Source: Sipunculus nudus (taxonomy: Eukaryota > Annelida > Sipuncula > Golfingiida > Sipunculidae). Taken from it: DNA of 64,000 nucleotides. Within the stretch, counting starts at the first letter, position 1. The number at the start of each line of letters is the position of its first letter. The notes below the pieces were generated by a model that was not told where the DNA came from, did no database searches, and was given only the letters and a program-made list of their open reading frames with translations. The position numbers were made by a program, and so were the translations under genes. The stretch covers positions 41,919,558 to 41,983,557 of the forward strand of contig CM049310.1 in the NCBI GenBank assembly GCA_026874595.1. Direction: 5' to 3'. Shown here in pieces: positions 22,271 to 34,274 of this stretch.

Positions 22271-22441
22271 TGTAATGGTTTGCACTCCATCAGGTGCTGC
22301 CCCCTACAGGGCACTGTCTTAACTACTTATTTGAACGTGTTCTTACGGTAATAAGTGTCTAGATCAACATGGCCGTCGGGAGCTGAATAAACGTGTGTGT
22401 TACCACACTGGACTTGATTATTGTGTTGAAACCCACATACA
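22271..22441 (+). repeat. 3' LTR of the Gypsy element
   Basis: 171 bp, one substitution from the 5' LTR. AATAAA at 22386. Followed by the target duplication CTGTA (22442-22446). Confidence 0.95.
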
Positions 22442-22960
22442 CTGTAGACCACATGAAACACATCAAAGGTTCAAATAATAATCAAATATCTATTTCATAA
22501 TTCTGTTTCCAAAATTAATGTTAATTATCACATGAATAATTATTACATTACTGTAAAAAGGTTAATTATTACATTAATACTATAATATTCTGTAAATATT
22601 AATAAATATATTACCTTTTAACAATATATAACCATTCAGTGTTAAAATATTAAAAATCCGACTGAAAACATCTTTCATATGTCAATTACAATGCTTAATA
22701 TATTAGGAAATTAGATCAGATCACTATTTTAATCTCGCCTAGGCAGATTTTAAACTCGCCTAAATAATATCAGACAGATTTTAAACTCACCTGGATGACA
22801 CCAGACGGATTTTAAATTCGCCTAGGCAAGATTAAAATCCTGGCCTGCTCCATGATGGATTTTAATCTCGCCTAGGCGAGATTGCGATTGTGATCTCGTC
22901 TAGGCGAGTTTAAAATCTGTCTAGCCAAGATCACAATTGCAATCTTGCCTAGGTGAGATA

Positions 22961-23453
22961 TATACTTATATAAACAATATTATTTATATATATAATATAT
23001 ATATTATTAAAACTTACATATATTTTGTTATTTTTATGTTACCCCATTAAACAATATAAATTTAAAACGATAATAATTCATAAACCTTATAATCAACATA
23101 GTAATTTTAATATATATCACAATTAAAAGACACAGTTGCTTATTAGGCAATATCTTAAAAAATTTGATGACTTTAAAATAGATTGTATACCAGTTAAGCT
23201 AACAGAGCACCGTGCATGAAACAATGATAAAACAAACTAATTAGTCTGTTATCACCTGGGCACACCTGTTAAACCGCTTAATTGTAAGAGTGGGCGATAT
23301 TGCGGGTCAAACTACTTTCGTGCATAAAAGCTATGTTTTCAAATCGTTTGTTTCGAACATGATAAAATAAGGAATCAAATAGTGTCGATGAATTATTCAG
23401 AAGTGCACGGGCTCTTTTTAAACAATGTTACACACTCTGTATGCTTTGCTTAC
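22961..23453. other. spacer, nothing recognised
   Basis: AT-rich sequence between the right foldback arm and the exon-like segment; short TATATA stretches only. Confidence 0.5.
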
Positions 23454-23550
23454 CTGTACTGACTCACTGGCTTATTCCGCCATCGTTAATTGGGTCAGCG
23501 TTCCTGCATATCGAACTTTGCACCCGCCCCCAGTGCCATCTAGCGACCAG
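23454..23550. other. exon-like segment with splice donors on both strands; putative first exon(s)/promoter
   Basis: The minus strand reads ...CAGTACAG|GTAAGC (donor at 23453-23448) and the plus strand ...GCGACCAG|GTAAGT (donor at 23551). Both are strong donors bounding the same 97 bp, which is richer in GC and CpG than its surroundings (CACCCGCCCCCAG, and GGCCGCCTGCCGCCC near 23610). There is no long open frame. On the minus strand it could be the non-coding first exon of the esterase-like gene, whose coding exon 1 starts with an acceptor at 14538. On the plus strand it could start another transcript. Confidence 0.35.
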
Positions 23551-25170
23551 GTAAGTAACAAATTATCATGAGCAATTTTTCGAAATGAGCAGAGATATTA
23601 ATTTATTTCGGCCGCCTGCCGCCCAAACTTCGATATATATGTGATATGGAGGCGTTACCTAGCACGTCAATTATAGGCGAATAATCAGATAATGTGTAAA
23701 TGCTATGATATGTTCATTCGCTTGTGATAATTTTCACAAGCCTAATATTTAGAGACCTAGGCCTAAGAAGATTTCATATCACGTCCATAAGCACCTTGAA
23801 AATTAAAACTTAGATAGAAATTGAATTGCTTCCACCTGCTTATTTTAGAATAGTTCATTATAATGTACAAGTATTGTCTTGGCAATGTGCATTTCTGGAA
23901 GATTTAATCTCCAGAAGTTTTTGAGTAAAATACAGTTGGTTTAATTTTTGTTGCAATTTGTTTCCGGTTCAACCCTATTTTTACTAGACTATTACTTCTT
24001 CAGAGAACGTGATCGCGTATTATTTGACGCATCTTTTAGCAAACATGGATATTAACTCCCTAGCATGCAGGGAGTCTTTTGAAATTAATTACATTTTGTT
24101 TAATAACATATTGGTTTTAATGCCATAAACCAGGTGCAAAGTGCATTGTTTACAGTTTGTACAATGATAAATTTCCCTTATCGTTTACAACGTTGACTGG
24201 GCACTCGAACATAATTCACTCTACAATAATACAATTTAATAAAGATGGATATTTCCAGGTATCCCGTAAAACCTTTTAAATCAACAGTCAAGGTAGTATA
24301 TAGACCTATACCGCACTGACCTGATTCATTCTGGAGACATTTGTAATGTTTGTATTTTAAAATGTTAAAATTTGACAAGAATTTCTAAACTTATACCAGA
24401 CCTAGGTTTTTAATAAATGGTGTGCATCACAATCGAAGACTGAAATGCGTATTAACCGTTTCACATCAGCGATTTCTAGCGGTACTAACTGACTTTCTGG
24501 TTTCAGGTTTATGTTATCTCAAATAAAAAATAAATACAACATTTTCGAACTTAAAAAACGTAAATATATTTACACATCTTTAGAACAAAGCCAACATAAA
24601 TTTAGTATTTTACGTACTTAAAGTGCAGGAATCGGTTCCCTTTATAAATTCAACAGCCGCACAATTGTGAAAGTACTTCAGAATAAGCGTATGTAGTTGA
24701 ACTGATTGTAATGTAAAAGTGAATGAGAAATACGTTTTTCAAACTTTGTTTTCAAAGATACAGTTTTTGCAAACTACAGTATCTTATATTTTTATTGCGA
24801 AGACCGCTTAAATAAAAGGCCGAAAAAAATCATTTTTGTTTTCCTCCCCAGGGGTCCGGCACCAGGCAGATTTTGCCCAAACCTTGTTTCGAGCTCGCTG
24901 GTAATTATATTATAATGTGAAATATGATAAAATAATGTAATGAACTCAATTTTTGCTTTATTAGCGAAAATAAGTCCTATGTAAATACAATCGGTGATTT
25001 TTTATGGTGTTGCTTTTTGCTTCATGTCAATTTCACATGCATGGTCATTAACGAGATCAATCTAATCTTATTCCATGTATATATATAGAGAGAGGAGATA
25101 GAAGATATTAAAGAATCCAAGTGCATTTTATTGACAAATAAATTACTGAACATAAATTTCTTGTATATCA
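23551..25170. other. intergenic or 5' intron DNA, nothing recognised
   Basis: No coding potential or repeat structure that I can support. Confidence 0.5.
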
Positions 25171-25176
25171 TATGTA

Positions 25177-25370
25177 CAGTCGAACCTTTCTTATTAGTGG
25201 GCACCTCCATAAAGCTGGCACCTTTATAAAGTGGGCTCTTTTGGACAGTCACATTTTTCCTTCTTTGTATCATGTTAAGCTAATTTGGGCACCTCTTTAA
25301 TCTGTAAACTAAGCACTTTTCTCCGTGTTAAATGTGGGCACATCGTTAATTCCAGTTAAAGTCTTTATTT
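25177..25370. mobile_element. pogo/Tigger-like MITE fragment (CAGTCGAACC end)
   Basis: The TA-flanked left end CAGTCGAACCTTTCTT resembles the CAGTNGAACCTC ends at 38982 and 44841. Repeated GGGCACCTC-ATAAAG phrases follow. The right end is not clear. Confidence 0.4.
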
Positions 25371-25725
25371 AAACTTTAAGAGCTTCATGTATTATGAATA
25401 TTTAATTATCAACAATCAGAATAACCGTTAATTATTAACTATTAACTATTAATGTTTAAACAGATGAACAAAGTCAGAGGTGTTTTACTCTTTGATTGCA
25501 TAACCATAGCCTTCTTGACTCAAGGATAAGCATAGGATACCATGACCCTTTTTATTACGTGCGAAATCCTTTGGGAATTTTCTAAGATATCACGTGGACC
25601 CGCACAAATACACATACATCCTCTCTTTTTCCTCCTGGTCTGATTTCACACACACATTGGATTTTATTGCTTGGGAATTGTTGAGCATGATTTGTGCTTT
25701 AAAATATGTATGCATGCTATGTCAT

Positions 25726-25876
25726 GCATGCGAGGATCCGGGGGGGGGGGGGGGGAGCGAGACCACCCCCATCCCCCCCCCCCCCCCCAGTCAATCAGCG
25801 ATCTTTTTTAAGACAAATCATATGCATGACACCCGTTGACCGCTCCCTGCAAAAAAACCTTGATCCGCGCCTGTAT
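25726..25876. mobile_element. GGATCC-type MITE with long G and C runs
   Basis: The left end ...GCGAGGATCCGG runs into G16, then C17 at 25775-25790. The right end, reversed, CAGGCGCGGATCAAGG partly matches. The apparent proline/glycine-rich peptides are translations of these runs. Confidence 0.5.
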
Positions 25877-25879
25877 GAA

Positions 25880-27590
25880 TATATCACAATATCTGAAATC
25901 ATCTAGGACTTTCCTTTTGTATAATCATACCGATATATGTCTTTATATCTGAGCTGCATCGGGGTCCACCAGCCGCCCCCTCGGTCCACACACAAAATAT
26001 ATACAATCATCAGCGTAAAAATTTTAGGTAAAGACAGCCTGCTTTGTGGGCATTAAAAGTGATAACTATATCTAGCACAGAGTCCGCGATCACTTTTAAA
26101 GTGGCATATATATTTTTAAGTAAATATCTATAACAGGTAACTTAAAGATAAAGCTTTGACCAGCGCTTTTACAAGCCCATTGCAGCAACTACAACCAATA
26201 CCAATACAACATCCGCTACCAATACCGGGCTGCAGCATTCAAGCCTATATATAACTTTCTTGATCATAAAGGGCCCTGGAGAAAAAAATTAAACCTTACT
26301 TGTAATCAAATGTAAATAATAGGGAAAAATTGATCCTTGTGTATTTCTAGTATCCTGAACTTTTATGAAGTGTTCATTCAATATTCATCATGTAAATCAT
26401 GCATTTTATACAATGCGGCCTATAATGCAAAGGTAGGACCTGATCAAAGATTCCAAACATTTTCCTTTCTTAATGAGTTGTGAAAAATGTCGGAAAAAAC
26501 ACAGTTCCTATGATCTATTTAAGTTACATCTACCCCCGGGCAACTACCCCTACAACTTCTAGAATTGTCTCTGTGGTATGGACTTCAAGTAATAAGTATA
26601 ATATTGTGCGGCCTTGCTTATGATCATTAATGCGACATGTGGCACGTAATCACGTAACCGGTGGCAAGACCATGCAGTTACACCAGTTAGGACCAGTTAT
26701 CATTCTATGCATGGATGAACGAAAGGTTGCAGGTCATTTCAACTAGTCGCAGAATTTGTCGCCGGTCAGTAAGACTGATCCGACGATCAATACTGGTCGC
26801 CACGACTTGTCACAAGACTGATCTTGTGATCGATCCTCACCAATCCTGGTTAATCTTGTAGGACTATAGCAGCTCCTGTAGAAATTCCACGGCTCAATGT
26901 GATGCATATTTTTGTAGTGAGCTGATAGGAACTAAACCACGCATATTTTAATCCTAAGGTTTTTGCAGGAACTTTTGTCATGTGTTTCACTTATATATGA
27001 TATAAAGATTACTTCTGCTAGAATTCCCCAGAAACTCCCTCCCCAAAATATCAACATAGAAAGAAAAATTATTCTATTCCAGAAATCTCACCCAAAAAAA
27101 TATTGTAAAGAGACACGAGGGTGTACGAATTTTTAAGTGAGAAGTTTTTTTCCGAAAAACAACATAGGTCCGGCGACATCGTGAAATACGATGTTTATTC
27201 AGTGGATTCAGTTGGGGGTATAGTCTAAGGCATGTTCACAGACACATGCGTTAAATGTATACACATGCATATGTCGTTGAAGTCTCTTGTAGGCGAAACG
27301 TATAGCTGCCAATGTAAAAAAGATAGGCCCAGAAAAATATATTCCAACATTATGAAATTTTTGTTTAAGTACTGTAAATTGTGATGGAATAAGCAGGTCT
27401 GATGCAAAATTGACAACTCTCCAAGATAAAAAAAGCCGGTTGATATATTTCGATGAAAGAATTAAGCAGAGAAACCACTACAACCTTAGTTCGTTGCATT
27501 GTCTTTCAGCAAATTATACAAAATGTAATATACAGATTTTGCTGAAAATTTGTAGATGGGTAGAATAATACTGTATCCGTAATTCATTAC
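25880..27590. other. intergenic DNA, nothing recognised
   Basis: No exon, repeat array or transposon ends that I can support. Confidence 0.5.
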
Positions 27591-28900
27591 ATTTTTGGAG
27601 GTAATCGGAATCACCATAATATATTTTTTTCTTAAGTGCCATAATCACAGTTCCACAAAGGAATAATTGTAAGTGGTTAGTCTTTGTACCCGAGTAGAAG
27701 CCACCCATTCGTATGCAGTTGTTCTGCCACACGCCTGGTGAACCCGTTTTTCTGAACCATGACAGTAATTTACATGAAACGTGAACGTATGAACGAACGA
27801 CTGATTAGTAGATTCTGGTGGGGGGTTTCAAAGTCCCAAAGGGATTTAGGACCCTTAGAGATGTGTGCAACCCCCCCCCCCCCCCCCAGGGCTTCCTTTT
27901 GAAAAAAAAAACTTTTTCAAACAACTCATAAATCGGCCGAACTATTAAAACAATGGTTATCTTGGAAAGATACTTCTGAATGTATAAAATCAAGATACCT
28001 GTAAACCTATAAAACGGTGATCGTGTAAAGGGTCTCAGCTCTTTGTGTCCACTCAACGGAAAAGTGCTCCCTATTAACAGATTCATGTGGACCAGTGTTC
28101 CGCGCTTGAATTTAAACTCTTTACTTTCTTTTGACAGAGTAAAATTAATTAACAAGCGATATAATGGAAATGGGGTTCAGTGAGGATTACAGGTCGCCTC
28201 CTGAAAAAGCGTGACAGGCGTAAAATGTTTTGCTGAGCATTTGTAAAGGGTTAGGGTAAAGACCCATCAATAGTCGATTTAATTTTGGGAGGTAATACGA
28301 ATCACCACAATATATGTTTTCTTATAAACCATTATGACAAAGGACCATTTCTTCCCCCGGGTGGAATCCACCCATTCGTAGTAATTTGTTCTGCCACTCG
28401 CAAGGTGAACAAATATATGTGAACCCCCCCCCCCCCCCTTCCAACCCATCCCCAGACCCTGCCCCACCCAACCCGATAATCAAATTGTTGGGCTTTTGTT
28501 AAAAAAAAACTTTATAAACCACATGACTTGGCCGAACTTTTGAAACAATGGATATCATGGAAAGATATTTTTGAATGTATAAAGATCAACATACCTGTAA
28601 CTCCTAAAAAATTTGTCAAACGGTGGTAACATCACTGGACTCAGTGCAGAGTGTTGACCAATCTGAAAAGCCCTCGCATTGAAAGCGGAGTCATGTGGTC
28701 TTTAGATTAAAAACCTACTTCCTTTTGAGAGAGAAAATTCTTTTAAATGCGTTACAATGGATATGGGGGTTTAATGGGAATTATAGTGGACCCGCGTATT
28801 GCACGGAAATGCCTTTTGGGCAGGACATGCGCTCTTGCCACGGTCTTAACAGGCCAGTGAAAATCCCCGAGGCGCCTCCTGAAAAAGCGTCACAGGCGTG
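27590..28900. repeat. diverged tandem duplication, ~685-bp offset
   Basis: Copy 1 (27590-28221) and copy 2 (28281-28899) share, in order: TTTTGG-AGGTAAT-CGAATCACCA-AATAT; CACCCATTCGTA; a C-run; ACAATGG-TATC-TGGAAAGATA; and CGCCTCCTGAAAAAGCGT-ACAGGCG. No common open frame survives, so this is a non-coding duplication or two adjacent copies of an unknown repeat. Confidence 0.7.
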
Positions 28901-29099
28901 GAGGACCTTGCAGCACAAAAGAAATAGGGGCAACTTATGATGACATATTAAAATTATTAATTATTCAGTTTGATAGGGCATAATTCCGCAAAATAAAACA
29001 AACTTGTCCTAGCTAGAAGAGCACACCACCGATACGTCTACCCAATTTGGAGAGTCAAATCAGAACGGAAGCAGGTAAACCGTGGTCTAGAAAAAAACC

Positions 29100-29435
29100 C
29101 AACTCCGTATTAATTATATAGAACCAGCAATTACCCGTGCTACGCACGGTTTTGGGCGAGCATTTAGTTCTGATGTCAAATAGTCTGTCATAGTTTCATG
29201 TCTTGGGTGTACAATGTTACTGTCTCTTTGAATCCGACATTAGGTATAAGTGTTCTGTCTCTGAGTTAACCTTGTGTCAAAGTCTGAATAACCTGGACGA
29301 ATACGTTCTTGTCCGAATGGTGGAATGTCTTCGGACAAACCCGGAGCATATGTATGTAAAAAATCACGGCAAACCGTAGTGTCAGAGGAGACATGTAAAT
29401 TCACACAAATCGCATTACGCTATTAATTTATAGAT
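29100..29435. mobile_element. dispersed repeat with CCGTGCTACGCACGG palindrome, copy 1
   Basis: Starts at ATATAGAACCAGCAATTAC next to CCGTGC-TAC-GCACGG and ends ...TTACGCTATTAATTTATAG. The 3' half (TCTTCGGACAAACCC...) recurs at 34275-34392 in the same orientation with about 80% similarity by eye. No coding capacity. Confidence 0.55.
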
Positions 29436-30180
29436 CCATTATATGCATGCATGGTGTTATGCATAAAACTCTAATTGAAGCCGAGAGGTTGGCCGGAGAA
29501 TTTTCGAAGAATTTGATTTGTTTAATAAAATCATTTTTATATGAAAATATATATTATGCTGAACATCGCCATTTAAAGTTGCCCTCCGCGCCCGTGAATC
29601 CGCCAGTAAAGGAACCTGTTATCTTGCATGGTAGTACAGTACAGCGCTGAGACGTGATCTCGATAATTGCATTCCGGTTATAACGCACAAAAACTGAGCA
29701 CTCACATGGTCGGGCAATCCCGCTGCACAAAAAGTTCGTGGTAGCATTATATTATGTGGTACATTTAATGGCTGTATATATTTTTAAATACACGGAAACA
29801 CGGTTTGGCGGCCATATTGACCTCGTTGTGGTTTGGCGAGTAAACAAACACCACATGCTTTTGTATTACTAGGGAAATAAACGAAAATCATCGCTTAATC
29901 CACTACACCTTTCATATTTTCTTTCATGACTGAGTAAAATAATGTTATATAACCTAACACTGTTGAAATTAAACATTCCACAGCTGTTAAGGAAAATGTA
30001 TCTCAGGACACCATTAACATAGACAGCCTTCAAGAGGCCTGTATATCATCAGCTCCTTGATATCACTTGGCGGATGTGTCACAGTCAGTTCAGTGGGCAA
30101 TGCTTTCCACGGTTTTTCGGGTTACTATCAGACAAATCATGACTTCTTCATTATACTTTTTCATACTTATAAAAGTTTTA
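29436..30180. other. intergenic DNA with one arm of a distant inverted pair
   Basis: 29790-29862 (GGAAACACGGTTTGGC ... TTTGGCGAGTAAACAA) reappears inverted at 32738-32820, about 2.9 kb away. The rest is unremarkable. Confidence 0.45.
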
Positions 30181-30184
30181 ACCA

Positions 30185-30248
30185 AATATAATATATATAT
30201 TATTTATTATGTATATCTTTATATATACATGTATATATATGTATATAT

Positions 30249-30315
<67 letters not shown>

Positions 30316-30480
30316 AGCACAGAAACTGATTATTCCAAAATATATATATCAAAATAATTAGAGCACGTATGTGTACATGCTTATTTGTGTATGTATGTGT
30401 CTATATATATTATTTATAAATATTATATTATATATATTTACGTATATTATATATATATATAAAATATATATATACATATA
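30185..30480. repeat. AT microsatellite block
   Basis: Includes a pure (TA)n tract at about 30252-30310 and interrupted TA/TATG tracts. Tyr/Ile-rich open frames here are artefacts. 30481-31430 is AT-rich with shorter TA tracts and nothing else recognised. Confidence 0.9.
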
Positions 30481-31435
30481 TCTCCATACACAAAAGCACA
30501 AAAACTGTTTATCCAACAATAGATATATAAAAAAAATAAAACAAATTTATGTACATGTTCATCTGTGTATGTATGTATATATATAATAAAAACTATCAAT
30601 ATTCAAAATTTAATACAATTAACTTTATATATATAAAAAGTAACGATATATATATATATATATATTAAAATATCATTTAATAAAATTATATATATATATA
30701 ATATGTCGTCGTAATAATATTGATTATAGCCTTTTAATTTAAATATATCAATAAATTTGGGTTATAATCCTACATTGATTTCAAGAACAATAATCTTCCA
30801 TTTCCATACCCTTTTAATCAATCTTGCTAAATAAAAAATGATATACATTATTAATACTATACTGTATTACCGGGCCATATAAGTTGCTTTTTCTTTTATG
30901 ATCAATTCCACCAATTGTGGTGTTGTGTAGGTCATGTAGAATTAGGAACAAAATGAGACTAATGTAAAAAATCAGTTATATATATTATTCCATGATTAAA
31001 TTATAATAAGTCTTTATGCCAACTGTGACTATAAGATCTGACAATGAATGATATTGTGAATTCCTGTCATCTTTTTTTTGTAGCGAACTTATTGGTGACA
31101 TATATTCTGATTGTATTGACGGATATAACATTATTTTTTCCAAAATAAAGACATAATAATTTATATTATAATGTGCATGCAGTTGAATATTTCGATAGTC
31201 ATTAATTCAAAGTTTATGCTAAAACACATTAGACTGGTTTCAAGAGTAAGATATAAGATGTTCATTATTTCGAGATAACCAAATAATGACAGATCATTAT
31301 AAATTTTTCAAAGAGAGTATATGAATGAGTATTTGCAAACACTATACTAAACCATTAGTTTTGGATCTCTTCATTTATAATATTTATTCACGTCATCAGA
31401 AAATCCATGGAGAAATTATATTTTAAAAGAGTGTG

Positions 31436-31475
31436 ATATTATATTATATTATATTATATTATATTATATTATTTT
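31436..31475. repeat. (ATATT)n pentanucleotide microsatellite
   Basis: About seven uninterrupted 5-bp units. 31480-32150 shows nothing recognisable. Confidence 0.9.
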
Positions 31476-32156
31476 ATATTAAATAGTAAAAACATAATAT
31501 AAAATTTTCCTTTACTTATATTTGTATTGCTGAACAGTGTTCGGCAGTGAACATCACCGTTGTCTTGGCAATATTTCTAATTTAACATGAAATTCAACTG
31601 TGTATACTATATATAATAATACAGCTTAAGTCAGGCAACCAGGCAAAACCCATCATAAACAAATGTGTCCAGTCTGACCTGTCTAGCCAAATGTTCAGAC
31701 ATTTCTTTCAAACCATTATGAAAAGGGCCTAATTACGTGCCTTTGATGTTAACGAATAAAATTTGTCATATTCTGTTTGTGAGGCTGGCTGAGTTGTAAG
31801 AAGAAATTATGTTTATTGGTTAAATATATTTAAGAAATAGCTAAATGAAAATTAGGTGCGCGATGAAACAACAGCATATGTACAGAATACGATACAAATT
31901 TAATTACCAAAAATTCATGGCAGACTGTGTAAATACCATGTACCATGTACCCACTCCACCTTTGCGTGATTCCTTTCTCTGTGAAACAATTTCAACTTTA
32001 ATGAACTATACTCATGTCTTTCTATCATTTATATTTTATTGTTTTAAGTACAAAAATGTTTGCAAAGAATCATGTAAAGTTTTTTTTGTATATTATTCAT
32101 TATCTATATTAATAGACCCCTTTGAAGCATTTTCTTACCAGACTATGATATGTATG

Positions 32157-32158
<2 letters not shown>

Positions 32159-32207
<49 letters not shown>

Positions 32208-32221
32208 TATATATATATACA

Positions 32222-32276
<55 letters not shown>
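32159..32276. repeat. compound (TA)n microsatellite
   Basis: Two long TA tracts separated by ACACACATATATATATACAA. Confidence 0.95.
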
Positions 32277-32278
<2 letters not shown>

Positions 32279-32884
32279 AACATTGAAAGTTTTATTAAAG
32301 CCTTTAAATGTTACCAGATGCATGATCATCAGCAGTTAATAAGCTGCATGATCCGACAGGATGTCCGTGTGTCATGAATCCTCAAAAGGACCGACATGAG
32401 TAATCATACTGTAAAGTCTGTTGTTAAACCTCAGATGAAATGTAAATGTATCACAAGACCACGGCCTGGACATCTTTTCAATGTTAAGGAGATGTGACGC
32501 CATGCATACCAGACCAGAACAGATACGCAATACTGGCCCAGCCACTGACTGACAGATGATGGATATCTTCCCATTAAAGCTAAATTTGGTCACAACATCA
32601 TGGGCTTAACCTACTTTTAGTTAAACTTTTTGGAATGGAATGTTAATTAAGACCAGCACCGTGTTTATTTAATCCAAAACAGGTGTAAACTTTTCAATAT
32701 TATTATATACTTAATACCATATTCAAAGCGCCCACGTGCTACTGTTTACTCGCCAACCGGAAGTAAACAAAGTTTTCATCCGGGGCCCTCACTTCCATAT
32801 AAGCCAAACCGTGTTTCTGTGATCACGCACTCCTTTCTGTTTGAAAGCTGAGCCAATGTTTTCCAGTGAGACAGTCACTGCGTT

Positions 32885-33869
32885 CAGGCAGTGTGTTAAA
32901 CCCGGATCCCACTCCGGATCCCGGAACCCAAGAAAAATTTGTAATTCTTAAACTCTCACGGTAATTTGTCCAGATATTTTAGCATAATCGTATCTAAAGA
33001 CAAATTTTATATTATGTTTGGTTAAAACATAAAAAATAGTCGGTTTTGCAACAAAATTTGATAAAAAAAAACACGGACCCTGGGGCACGGACCTCACGGA
33101 TTACACGGATCCCGTTTTCTCGTTGTTTTACCATTTCTTTAGTACATACATGTATTTGACATCACGTTTAGCCATGACACGTTTGTGATTTATTATTGTG
33201 TTTGTATCTGTATTTTTACATTTCTGTCTCAGTTTTTATTCATAATTTTATATTTGCTATCTATTTCATTTTTGTAGCGTTTTAAAAAGTATTATAATTT
33301 AAAACATTTACAAAATCATTATTTTGGAACCTGTAGTTGCTTGAAATGCAAGTAATCAACAATTCCTTTCGGTATTTATGTTATTGCCAACTTTAAAATT
33401 GCATGGTTGTTATGAACTGAGCACGAAACCTGTTGTTATGTGGAAGTGCTCTGATATGTCAGTCTCAGGTCCGCTCAACTGTTAGTGCACTTCAAATTAA
33501 ATCTCCCCCACTGTGTCCGCACTATTATATTTTCATTTAAAATAACAAATATTATAGCTAGTGTGTGTGACATGAGTGCTATTTTTGTCCTCTTTTAGTC
33601 AGAAATAAAAATATGAGCGGTGGTCACTGGGGTCCGTCAAAATTGAACAGTCGGCAAATTCAAGTAAATGAGGTCAGTCTTCATCGAAATATTTTTGTAA
33701 TTATAAATCTTTGAGTGAATCGGTCATTTACAAATGTGCAACATTTAGGGACTTTGCTCTGTCCTTACATCAACAATATTGGTGTTTTATTGGTATAAAT
33801 AATGGAAAATGAGGAAATAGGTTTATGGGGTCCGTGGACCGTGGGGTTCGGGTTTTACACACTACCCTG
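32885..33869. mobile_element. putative non-autonomous element with CAGGGTAGTGTGTAAAACCC ends
   Basis: The left end CAGGCAGTGTGTTAAACCCG matches the right end read in reverse (CAGGGTAGTGTGTAAAACCC) over about 20 bp. Near both ends there are repeated GGATCCC/GGGTCCG blocks. 985 bp, no convincing coding region, and no clean target duplication found. Confidence 0.5.
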
Positions 33870-34072
33870 CATTCACTACCGCTCGGAAAATTTTCATTCT
33901 TTGAAAGATCCCCCTTTTGGGCATTTTCCTCACGCGAGATCTCCCTGTGCACAATAGACCTTTTCGCTTCGCGGAGGGTTGCCTTTTGAGAAGGGATCAC
34001 CAATGGGGATTATTTCGGGCCGGTCACCGCAAATTTAAGAAAAGCCCAGATAGGGCCCCCGGAGAAAAACTG

Positions 34073-34149
34073 TCCCGCCATTAGACCCAGTTGTGGCTCT
34101 GTTGTAAACTGTGTTTACAACAGAGCAACAACTGGGTCTATCCCGCCAT
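34073..34149. mobile_element. 59-bp near-perfect palindrome flanked by a 9-bp direct repeat
   Basis: The 28-bp arms at 34082-34109 and 34113-34140 pair at 27 of 28 positions around a TGT loop. TCCCGCCAT lies immediately on both sides (34073-34081 and 34141-34149). A 9-bp duplication is what Mutator-type transposases leave; a template-switch origin is the alternative. Confidence 0.7.
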
Positions 34150-34274
34150 CAAACACTCTGTGGCCATTGTGTTACCAGGCCCGGAGACACAAAGAAAAGA
34201 GGCGCCCGCGGGGGAGCAAATATTAAAATTATTAATTATGCACGTAATACGCAAATATTGCAAATAAAAGTGGG

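Larger units (their letters stand above)
17791..22441 (+). mobile_element. Ty3/Gypsy LTR retrotransposon, structurally complete, coding region broken
   Basis: A 4,651-bp element with 171-bp LTRs (one difference), TG...CA termini and a 5-bp target duplication CTGTA on both sides (17786-17790 and 22442-22446). A tRNA-Leu-type primer site directly follows the 5' LTR and a purine tract precedes the 3' LTR. Gene order is gag zinc knuckles, aspartic protease, reverse transcriptase, RNase H, integrase, which defines Gypsy (Metaviridae). The RT/RNase H text resembles the 'K02A2.6-like' (Mag-type) proteins common in invertebrates; that lineage call is from memory. There is no env-like frame. Three lesions in pol make it non-autonomous. 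Near-identical LTRs indicate recent insertion. Confidence 0.95.
15026..22960. mobile_element. foldback-like element with long inverted arms, interrupted by two insertions
   Basis: The left arm (15026-15475) and right arm (about 22590-22955) are inverted copies at roughly 85-90% by eye. Their outer parts are arrays of short units built around GCCTAGGC. The 16-bp palindrome TCTCGCCTAGGCGAGA occurs in both arms (15164-15179 and 22866-22881). Inner arm text (AGTCGGATTTTTAATATTTTAACAC and its partner) also matches. Without the Gypsy copy and the hairpin element, the original would be about 2 kb. No transposase is seen. Subrepeat-built long inverted repeats are typical of foldback elements; the superfamily is unknown. 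Confidence 0.7.

Noticed and set aside
25594-25906. Gly- and Pro-rich overlapping frames
   Set aside because: They are translations of adjacent G16 and C17 runs in a MITE.
30067-32377. Tyr/Ile-rich frames resembling membrane peptides
   Set aside because: They are translations of (TA)n tracts.
32885-34003. 77-codon minus-strand frame at 33770-34003 as a gene
   Set aside because: It overlaps the inverted end of the putative element at 32885-33869 and has no recognisable motif.
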